A stretch of 64,000 nucleotides of DNA from Malania oleifera (lineage: Eukaryota > Streptophyta > Magnoliopsida > Santalales > Ximeniaceae). The stretch is taken from positions 8,711,764 to 8,775,763 of the forward strand of contig NC_080422.1 of assembly GCF_029873635.1 (NCBI RefSeq), in the 5' to 3' direction. Shown here in pieces: positions 20,281 through 29,809 of the stretch. The position numbers and the translations under genes are program-made. The notes beneath the pieces were generated by a model. That model was not told where the DNA came from, did not search any database, and saw only the letters and a list, made by a program, of their open reading frames with translations. Within the stretch, counting starts at the first letter, position 1. Each line of letters opens with the position of its first letter.

Positions 20281-21520
20281 TTGAATATGGTCCCTCAAGG
20301 AAAGGGGTCATGTTTAGCAGTGCTCTCTTGTACTTAGGAGTAGAAAGTGTCCTTTGCTACATTCAAATTAACTGGAGAGGTAAACCACTAGTGGAGATCT
20401 GCGAAATTGTTAAAGGAGCAGAAACCTAGCCCTATAGTGATGACGTGGAGTCGCTTTAGGGAGATCCTTTTCGAGTAGTAGAGGACAGACCGATGCCCCT
20501 CTTTGTTCCATATGCTGCAGGAGACACCCAAAAGAGTGCCAAGTTAGAAAGATGGTTTATTATCAATGCCACAGCCTAGCCACATGGCAAGAGACTACCG
20601 AGCACCGTAAGAGGTTGCGCATGCTCCTATACCGTATAGAGGAGGTCACTAGGCACCCTGAGGTGGTCAGTAGAAGAATGTTGCTCAACGTGGGTCTACG
20701 CTTTGACACCAGGAGACGCTGAGGTGGTAGGAGATATCGTGACAAGAACTGTTTTAATACTGTCATATAAAAGTACTGCCTTGTTTGATTCAGGGATGAT
20801 TCATTCTTTTTTTTTTCTCGTGAAGTTGTTAAATTTTATGGGATAGAAACTTAGTCATTGTGTATCAATTTGTCTGTGTCTACGCCGATTGGGGCTGTAG
20901 TGTTGTGTAGAAAGGTACTCAAGAACTTTCCAGTTTGTACTCAGGGGAGGTCTTTACCAGCTGACCTGGTGATTTTAGATATGCATGGATTTATAGTAAT
21001 TCTAGGGATGGACTGGCTAGCTGCTAACAATGTCAATATAGACTGTTATCAAAGAGAGGTAGTATTCAAACCTCTAGGAGGATAGAAGTACATATTTGTG
21101 GGGTCATGTGTGCGCACCCCACTATAGATGTTATCTGCCATTCATGCGAAGAGATTGTTGCTGAAGGGTTGTGAGGGATATTTGGCATGCGTGAAGGAGG
21201 TATCAGAAGGGGAGTTAAGGTTAGAGGATATTCCAGTAGTGAGGTATTTGTTTGAATGTATTTCCCGAGGATTTGCCGAGACTACTTCCTGATCGTGAGG
21301 TAGAATTTTATTATTGATCTGGTTTCGGGGACAACACCAATTTTTAAAGCATTGTATAGAGTGGCATCAGCTGAACTAAAGGAGTTGAAGGAACGGTTAT
21401 AAGAATTATTAGATAAGGTGTCTATCAGGCTCAGCTTGTCACCCTGGGAAGTGCTGGTGTTGTTTGTGAAAAAGAAAGATGGGTTGATGAGAATGTGCAT
21501 TGATTACATATTTTCATATT
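20281..21520 (+). pseudogene. Gypsy (chromovirus) gag-protease-RT start, decayed
   Basis: Chromovirus segments across frames: a zinc-binding remnant CCRRHPKECQ near 20515-20545, then the protease region. The latter has LFDSGMIHSFF (near 20790), then an open stretch with ADLVILDMHGFIVILGMDWLAANN (20858-21085), as in chromovirus protease. The beginning of reverse transcriptase follows (FKALYRVASAELKEL near 21340-21390; [24 protein letters not shown] near 21435-21508). Homology ends at about 21510. Numerous stops and frameshifts show it is older than element A. Confidence 0.7.
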
Positions 21521-22560
21521 CCCATAATTTGGCAAAAATAATGGGAACAGTTTAATCCTAAAATTAAGATGCCCATAAGAATGTAAGATACTAAGTGGGT
21601 AACAATTGAACTTCTATGTTTTGTGGAAATTCTTTATTCCCTCTGAAGTGGTGTTATAACCATAACCTGAAAACAAACACGAGAATAAGATGTCATGGGT
21701 ATCACATTGCCAAGTGTTCCGAAGGATCCTGTGAACCAAATAATACCTAATAGAATCATCCTTAACAACTTAGAAAAAAAAATCATAATGATACTCGGAC
21801 CTTTAGCAATCTGCTATCCAGAAGGAAAACCATATATGCTAGGATTTAGAACTTTATCTTTTTGCTCTACCCTGTGCAAATCCTACTTGGCAAAGGAACA
21901 CCAATTTAATTGCTTACGCATCGACTCGGTTGGGATTTGATTTGTATACAATTTAATGTGAAATCTTTTCTTGTTTTCTGCAATTGAATGTGGTTTTTGA
22001 AGTCATCTTCAGAATCTAATCCTTCTACCATTAGCAACTGTCTAGTACAAATGACTATCACTTTTTCCTTCTTGGTCCATTTCACACGAGATTTATGCTA
22101 TCAGACAATGTCCAATCACTGATCATAGCTGGCTAAGCAATTTCATTAGTATTGTATTTTATACTGAAAAATTAAGACACGTGTTTATTGCATACTTGTC
22201 CAGTCACTGGACCAAGATCATAGTCGACTAGAAGTTAGTATATCAAGACTTAGACTTTCCATAATTGCAATCTATGTCGATCATTGAGGATATTTTCCAA
22301 CTCTGTTTTGATATTCAACGTGTGTCACCATAAGTTAGAAGTTAAGTCATCATTGCAAGTTCTCTGTTTAAAGATGAGGCTAACCATTGGTGATTATCTA
22401 TTTACCATATACCCTATTGATTGTTTTTAAAAGAAAGTAGTACTCAGAGATCCAAATAGAGTAATGGTTTCCTTCCAACTAACAAGCTCTCATATTTGAC
22501 ATCTTGAGAGCTTGTGAAAGGATAGGATTTGGGCACATGTCTAGGGTTGTAACAGCAATG
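21521..22560. other. Unassigned sequence between two gypsy fragments
   Basis: No recognisable domain. An open stretch of 81 codons at 21695-21940 (+) has no motif I know and no codon pattern that supports a gene. Part of 22300-22560 may be extremely decayed gag or leader of the following gypsy fragment. Confidence 0.4.
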
Positions 22561-22599
22561 AAAGAACTATACGAGTTAACAAATCCCAAAATTCTTTAC

Positions 22600-23550
22600 C
22601 CATCGGTGATGAATTTTTAAATATTCTTCCCAAATGATTTATCGGGGCTACATTCAAAAGGAGATTGAATTTAATATTGATTTGGTGTTAGGAACAGAGC
22701 CTATGTCAACTGCTTCATATAAAATGACATTAACTGAACTAATCCAACCTAGGGTGCAACTAGAAGATTTTATCAACAAGGAATTTGTTCGACCTAGTAT
22801 ATCATCATAGGTTGCACCTGTGTTATTCACTAATAAACATAATGGGATCTTAAGGTTATGCATTAATCATTGGAAGTTGAATCATGTTACATTAAGATTT
22901 GGCATCGACTTCCAGGGATTAGTGGATTATTTGGTTAATTGGTAAAAACCCAAAATTTTTGAAGATTGATTTGCAATTAAATTATCACTAATTAACATTT
23001 AGGAATTACACATCCCAAAGATAGAATTGAGTACACAGTAGGATCGCTATAAGTTTCTAGTATTACCAATTGGGGTTACTAGGCACCTTCCATTTTCATA
23101 GGTATAATGAATCAAGTTATTCAACCATACTTGGATCAAATTATTATAATTTTATGGATGATTTTTTGGGTATTCAAAGACTCAAGAAGAGCATGAACAA
23201 CATTTGTGATTAATTTTACCAACATTATGAGAGCATCAGTTATATGCTAAATGAGAAATGTGCGACAATTAATACAAAATTTTTGGGTCTTGTCATAATC
23301 AAAGGATAGTTATCTATTGATTCTACTAAGGTTATATTGGTGTTGGATCTTGGAAGACTAGAGATGAAAATTGAAGTTGTTGAGTGTTGGTGCTGAAGTA
23401 AGGTGTATTAGGACAAGATGTAAAATCCAATGATTTAGGTTAGTTACTAGTTCTAATAGAGTTGTTTAAAAGATTAACTCAAAACTAATTAGGTTAGCGA
23501 TGAATTCTACTTGGACTACTATTTAACAAATTTCAAGGACGCATTTTTAT
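22600..23550 (+). pseudogene. Decayed gypsy reverse transcriptase
   Basis: Segments recognisable across frames: a lead-in like FPNDLSGLHSK (22630), IEFNIDLVLGTEPMSTASYKM (22661), QLEDFINKEFVRPSISS (22757), and LFTNKHNGILRLCIN (22825). Near 23165-23230 lies a YSKTQEEHEQHL stretch that follows the catalytic YxDD box in this family. The protein is broken throughout. It is followed by a polypurine tract and LTR C, so it is best read as the interior of the element whose 3' LTR is LTR C. Confidence 0.65.
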
Positions 23551-23563
23551 AAGGAGGGGAGAA
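23551..23563 (+). other. Polypurine tract before LTR C
   Basis: AAGGAGGGGAGAA, the same tract as at 63068-63080 in front of the A2 3' LTR, marks the start of the following LTR at about 23564. Confidence 0.65.
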
Positions 23564-23732
23564 TCCAATGCCCTAATAATAATTATTATAGGAGGATGTA
23601 GTGATTTAAAAAAAATTAATTAATTAATTAATAATAATTAATAATTAAATAAAATCATATAATATAATAATATATTAATATATATATGTATGCATGTAAT
23701 TTCCTCAAGAAATTGAAGAATAGAGGCTTGCA

Positions 23733-23833
<101 letters not shown>

Positions 23834-24393
23834 CTCATCGTCTCTCTCTCTCTCTCTCCATGCCCTCTCTTTCTCCCCCTTCAATTTCTTCCCCAATACT
23901 CGGCCGATTGAAGAACAAAAAATACCATTAGGTTCCATTATCGACCACTAATATTTTTACTAGAGTGGATTTGTCGTAGGAGCGACATAGGCACCACTCT
24001 TGGGGTAAGGTAACCTCTCAATCTCTCTTCAATTTTTCCTTAAATCTCCAACAAAATTAACGATTGGACACTGCCACAGGGTCCTAGGTTCGATCCTCAT
24101 CATGTTAGCTGGAGCAGACCTTTGATTTGGGGGTCTTAGGCACCACTCCAAGGCTAATGTGAAGAGTACAAAATATGTCAATTATTTTAGAAATTCAATC
24201 GGTTAAATTATAATAGGTGATTATTAAATTGGAGTATTGGATTATATCAGATTATTTTTTTTTGGGAATGTTTTGAGATTAAGTTAAATCATAGGGAATT
24301 GATTAAGTAGAAATTTGGGGAAATATTTTGGAATTAGATTAAAATGTAGGGATTCGATCATACTAGTATTTTAAATATGTTAGAAATTAAATT

Positions 24394-24400
<7 letters not shown>

Positions 24401-24470
<70 letters not shown>
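24401..24470. repeat. (CT)n microsatellite, second copy
   Basis: A pure CT run of about 70 bases at the start of the second 660-bp unit, without the CA part. Confidence 0.95.
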
Positions 24471-24473
<3 letters not shown>

Positions 24474-25536
24474 TCTCATCGTCTCTCTCTCTCTCCACGC
24501 CCTCTCTTTCTCCCCCTTCAATTTCTTCCCTGATACTCGGCCGATTGAAGAATGAAAAATACCATTAGGTTCTATTCTCAACCACCAATATTTTTACTAG
24601 AGTGGATTTGTCGTAGGAGCGACGTAAGTACCACTCTTGGGGTAAGGTAATCTCTCCATCTCTCTTCAATTTTTCCTTAAATCTCCAACAAAATTAATGA
24701 TTGGACATTGCCACAGGGTCCTAGGTTTGATCCTCGTCATGTTAGCCGGAGTAGACCTTTGATTTGGGGGTCCTAGGCACCACTCCAAGGCTAATGTGAA
24801 GAGTACAAAATATGTCAATTATTTTAAAAATTCAATCGGTTAAATTATAATAGGTGATTATTAAATTGGAGTATTGGATTATATCAGATTATTTTTTTTG
24901 GGAATGTTTTGGGGTTAAGTTAAATTGTAGGGAATTGATTAAGGGGAAATATTTTGGAATTAGATTAAAATGTAGGGATTTGATCATACTGGTATTCTTA
25001 TATATGTTAGAAATTAAATTTAAATACGGGAAGAGGATCAAAACCGTGTTTTTAGAATTTAACCGGCTCGTGGGAGCGTGTGAGCCTAGGAAATATTAAA
25101 AATAATTGTAATTTTGGGAAAAATGTGATTTTAGGATTTTGAGCTCTGTACGTTGCAGGTAAGTGTTTAGAGATTTTTAGGGAATAAATTATGACAGTTA
25201 TTTTTGGGAATTACTGGCTGAGTGATATGTGAAAAAAGAGAATATGATATTTTTCTTGAGATTATTATGATATGAATATAATATAAAATTGTGTGCCATA
25301 TGATTTATACTAAAAATGTGTTGAAACTGGATTATGTTATTTGCATTGAAAATAAAGAGACTATGATATATTTATATTGAAACATTTTATGCAGAAATGA
25401 AGATAATGGAGACCAGTTATGTTTTATGCATATTTGAATCATAGAAAATGTTGAAAGTGGAACACATAATTATTTTATTGAGAACGATAAATTGTGATAT
25501 TCCAATGTGTATTTTTCTACAAAATAGTAGAATATG

Positions 25537-25567
<31 letters not shown>

Positions 25568-25741
25568 TAGAAATGTTTTCCTATGATAAATGAGGAAATA
25601 AGAAATATTGATATGTTTTATTGAGAAATGTTGAAATACGTGAAATGAGATATATACTGTTATGAGAATATTAATAATGTGATGAGATGAACAAATATAC
25701 TGAAATGAGAATACTAAAATGTGAATACTAAAATGTGAATA

Positions 25742-26076
25742 CTGGAATGCGGATACTGATAAGTGAAAATAAGTTCCTACTAATGCGGATGGAGAGGTAT
25801 GCGTCGTATGGAAATTGTGTGTTGAGTTCCTATTGATGCCGATGGGGATGTATGCTCAGTATGAATATTGTGTGTGTGGTCCCTACTGATGTCGATGGGG
25901 AGATATGCTTAGTATAGATATTGTGTGTGTTGTTCATACTTAGTATGGATATTGTGTGTGTAGTTCCTATTGATGCCGATGGGGAGGTATGCTCAGTATG
26001 GATATTGTGTGTGTATGTAGTTCCTAGTGATGTTGATGGAGAGGTACGCTCAGTTTGAAAATTTTGTGTATAGTTC
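25742..26076 (+). repeat. Minisatellite of about 58 bp in LTR C
   Basis: About six units built on TTCCTACTGATGCCGATGG, GGAGGTATGCTCAGTATGG and ATATTGTGTGTG. One unit near 25935 is shortened. The array resumes with three more units at 29313-29460 after the inserted solo LTR B1, so B landed inside the array. Confidence 0.8.
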
Positions 26077-26081
26077 CTACT
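26077..26081. other. Target site duplication of solo LTR B1, left copy
   Basis: CTACT directly before the LTR start TGTCGCGACG. The identical CTACT follows the LTR end at 29313-29317. Confidence 0.85.
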
Positions 26082-27840
26082 TGTCGCGACGTCCCGGGAG
26101 CGCGTGTGCCCCGGGTGGCGAAATTAGAATCATTTTAATATTTCCATGGAAAAACATGGAATGTCGGAGTCGCCACTAACCTTTTAATGTGGTTAGAACA
26201 CATGATTACTACCCCGTTAGGGGTAGAATGAGTCTATGTTACCAGAGTTAGGCTCGGGAGTTCGGTTACATGAGAGGAAGGTACAAGCACCCCCTACGCG
26301 CCCGTTCTTACGAACGGTACCTAATTAATTTGAAATTATCCCTAAGTTAATCTAATAAGTTTTTAAATTACTCCTTGTTATGAATTTATAAATACATATG
26401 AAAAATAAATAAATAACTAATTAAATATAATATATACATATATATTCCCTCAGAGCTTAAGGTACGTGAAGCCCGAAGGCTAATACCCTAGCATTAAAAT
26501 CATAGGGACAAAAAAATCAAAAATAATTTAAAATACACTCCCTAGACTTTGAAAATCGTATAGAATATTTAGTAGGAAAGTACTAATATGGGAGGTTTTA
26601 ACATATATTAATAAGATAATAAGTGAAGATATTACACTATCCCTAATAATATTAATAATAACACATATCTACTAAGATATTACGAGTACTAAAATAAGTA
26701 ATATAATCCCACATACCATGTGCATTAAGATCATAAATACATATTATTACTTAAGATATTATATCACTGAATTATTACCCAAAAATACTCAAATCACTAA
26801 ATATGATTACTTGGAGTCCTAAGTTACTAAATACATAGCATTATTACTAAATATGTAATTGTCTAAAACCCTACTTTACTAAATAGGTATCATTACTCAA
26901 AGTATTACTTTTATTACTAAATATGTAAAAACCCTAAGTTGCTAATATGTGATATACATGTAACTAATATTATTAATTTACATATAATGTCAATGAAACA
27001 CCAAGCTATTAAATATGTAATACCACATTATCACAATAATAAATTTACAATATTATAAAAATGCTAATTAATATAATAAATATATAATATCAATAAAAAT
27101 TCTACCACACTAACATTAATCATTTAACATATATAAAATAGATACCACAAAATCCTAACCCTACAATATGAACATTAACATCAATAGCAAAATTCAAACT
27201 TTGAATGTTAAAACGACAGAAAATTCTACAATAATAACAATAATCGTTCAACCATAAACACAACAAAAATGTAAACATGAATATCAACATTTAAAAAAAT
27301 CTTACAGCGTTATAAACCCTACACCATGAATATTAATTGATGTATAATAACAAGACAAACAAAACATATATATTAAACATTAAAGCAAACATTACAATCC
27401 TAAAACCTTACAATAACAACCCTAGAGTATATGTAAACATTATCATAAAAAAACTTTGAAACTACTCCAACAATTAATAATCTCAAACCCCAGATAAATA
27501 TAAACAAGAAATAATGTGACTAATTCAACACCAATAAAAAAAAGTTTAACTTAAATAATAACAATAAATTAAGCATACTGAACATATAAATAATAAAACA
27601 TACTAAAAAGACTCAAAATATTATCTTATCAATACTTGACCCTAAATAATACAATACCAATTCAATATATATACACATATACACACACACACAATACAAC
27701 AACAAAAGATTTTTTTTTTCTAACTATCAATTATTAAATAAATACACAAATACACAGAAATCTAGAATTTAAAACAAACAAAAAGACTCTGCAGTAAAAA
27801 TGACTGGTTAATATCACAGAAAAAAAAAAAAAAAATACAC

Positions 27841-28640
27841 ATGGGTATATGTAATGAACTGTGTGTGAGGTGTGTGTGCGTTCCCTGTTCATGGTGCCGT
27901 GTGTGTGTGTGTGTATCGTGTTTGAGTGCAGGGACTTACAGAGGGGGATGTAGCCGGGAGACGCCGAGGAAGACAGGGGTTCGGGTCCTGCTGTACTGTG
28001 GTCGGAGCAAGGGAGAACAAGGTTGCAGCGGCAGAAGGGCGACTGAACGTGTGCGTCGGAGCTTGGTGTTGCCGTCGCCGTCTGGGATGGCCGTGAGGGA
28101 GTGCTGCAGGGGCTGGTAGTGTTGCAGAGGCTGGTATCACTGTATCTGGTCTCGGCTACTGCAGAGGGAAGGCCGAGTGGCCTGCTGGAGACTAGCCGAG
28201 AGGCCTGCTGTGCTAGAGTTGCTGTTGGCGGTGGCCTGCTGGCGTTCGAGTTGGCTACAGCGGGGGCTGTGGGAACACAGCTGTCGTGGTCGTGTTTTCC
28301 AGAGAAGGTGAAGGGGATTCGCTGCTGGGAGAGTTGCAGGGCTGCTGTGCTGCTGCTGGGAGAGTTGCAAGGTTGCTGTGCTGCTGCTGCCGCCGTGTTG
28401 TCGGAGATGGAGATGATGATGAGAGAGCTGGGTCATGAGGTGGTAGGGCAGCAGGGAGGAGACTGCTTGTGGTGGAGGATGGTGGTGACTGGGCAGCGAA
28501 AGAGGGCTGTGGGTCACGTTGGCCAGAAGTGAAGATGGTGATGGGAGGATGCAGCGAGAGCGAGGGAGAGCAGCGTGACGGTAGCTAGGTATTTTATTTT
28601 TTTATTTTTGGCTCCGCCCCTAGCTGTGTGCGCCCCCCCG
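27841..28640 (-). repeat. GC-rich island inside LTR B1
   Basis: About 0.8 kb of clearly GC-rich, CTG/CAG-laden sequence lies in an otherwise AT-rich LTR; it is also present at 42961-43720 and 54003-54760. In element orientation it follows a TATA-like TTTATAAAAAGG (clearest at 54817-54806) and GGGAGCCGGGGGGG, so it is probably the transcribed leader. At its far end CTCTGTAAGTCC (minus, near 27940) could be a splice donor. Open frames of 60-165 codons on both strands differ between copies by indels that are not multiples of three, so I do not call them genes. Confidence 0.6.
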
Positions 28641-28785
28641 GCTCCCTTGAGGGAAGAAGAAGGCCTTTTAATAAAAAATTTTAGAAACCCTAGCACCTCT
28701 CCTTTTCCTTTTTTGGTTTTTTTATTTTTTATTACATTTTTTCTTTTACACCTTTATGGAAATAATATATATGAGCATAATTACT

Positions 28786-29028
28786 AATATGGTAATAATA
28801 ATAATAATAATAATAATACTAATAATAAAATAAATAATAGTGATAATAATAAATTACTTATAATATAGGAAACTAATAATAATAATAATAAAATAATAGT
28901 AATAATAATAAATTACTTATATCAATATAGGAAAATAAATAATAATAATAATGAAATAATAGTAATAATAATAAATTACTTATATGGAAATAATATATAT
29001 GAGCATAATTACTAATATGGTAATAATG

Positions 29029-29068
<40 letters not shown>

Positions 29069-29265
29069 TAGTGAGAATAATAAATTACTTATATCAATAT
29101 AGGAAAATAATTATTAATAATAATAATAGTGAAAATAAAAATAAAAATAAAAATATAAATATAAATAATAACAATAAAAATTATAGTAATAATAATGAAA
29201 TAATAGTGATAATAAAATAATAATAAAAATATGGTAATAATAATAACAATAATAATACAATGAGA
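28786..29265. repeat. (AAT)n-rich microsatellite field in LTR B1
   Basis: Repeated AAT/ATA runs with interspersed TTACTTATATCAATATAGGAAA units. The same field occurs at 43875-44335 and 54935-55485, with very different run lengths. In element orientation it lies upstream of the TATA-like sequence. Confidence 0.85.
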
Positions 29266-29312
29266 AAAGAACCCTTGTTCTATTTGGTTAGGGCAAAAAT
29301 AGGGTGTCTACA

Positions 29313-29809
29313 CTACTGATGCTGATGGGGAGGAATGCTCAGTATGGAAATTGTGTGTGTGATGTTCCTACTGATGTCGTTCGGGAGGTATGCTCAGTAT
29401 GGGAACTAGATTGTGAAGTTCCTACTGATGCCGTTGGGGAGGAATGCTTAGTATGGAAAGTAAGTATGTGTTGAGAAATAAAATTATGTGATCTGTTGTA
29501 TTATATAAAGTACATATATGTGGATTTACGTATATATGGATATTTATTGAGTTAGAATGTGTTCTTAAGAATGAAAACTAATGAATATGAATTTGATAAA
29601 GGAAAGCTTATGAAAGCTATTGAAGTATGAATATATGGAATGAATATGATGAATAAAAGGGTGTGAATTTAATTACATAAATAATTAGGGCAAAGTAAAA
29701 CTCTCTTCCTGAGGGCTTACTGAGTAAGGTGAGTGTCCTGATAAGTATCAGTTGTAGCCACACCCAAGTTAATTATGTAAGGTTATAAACGATATCAGAG
29801 TAGAGGGGC
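29313..29809 (+). repeat. LTR C, last part
   Basis: It begins with the right CTACT duplication and the remaining minisatellite units, then AT-rich sequence and CTGAGGGCTTACTGAGTAAG. It ends at GTAGAGGGGC where element A1 begins. ACGATATCAGAG at 29790 looks like a primer site but is not well placed. The segment is repeated almost unchanged at 55534-56030. Confidence 0.6.

Larger units (their letters stand above)
26082..29312 (-). mobile_element. Solo LTR B1 of the Tat-like element family B
   Basis: A 3.2-kb LTR with TG..CA ends, reading TGTCGCGACGTCCCGGGAG...GGGTGTCTACA on the plus strand. In element orientation (minus) it starts TGTAGACACCCTATTTTTGCCC. It is flanked by the perfect 5-bp duplication CTACT and lies in the minisatellite of LTR C. 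It has no interior, so it arose by recombination between two LTRs. It shares its whole length with the LTRs at 41196-44390 and 52231-55533. Confidence 0.9.

Noticed and set aside
21695..21940. 81-codon frame as a host gene exon
   Set aside because: No recognised domain, no splice context I can defend, and decayed gypsy sequence on both sides.
24080..24105. tRNA or SINE: GGTTCGATCC matches a pol III B box
   Set aside because: No A box, no acceptor or anticodon arms can be folded, and the second 660-bp unit has a mutated form (GGTTTGATCC).
28101..28532. 143-codon open frame in the GC-rich island (and counterparts at 43044-43541 and 54034-54426)
   Set aside because: Frames differ among the three LTR copies because of 2-bp, 31-bp and other indels not divisible by three. 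High GC alone explains the missing stops.
29786..29800. ACGATATCAGAG as a primer binding site making LTR C a 5' LTR
   Set aside because: It lacks TGG at its start, the LTR end before it is not CA, and LTR F has a related sequence at the same place. A polypurine tract and RT fragment to the left fit a 3' LTR better.
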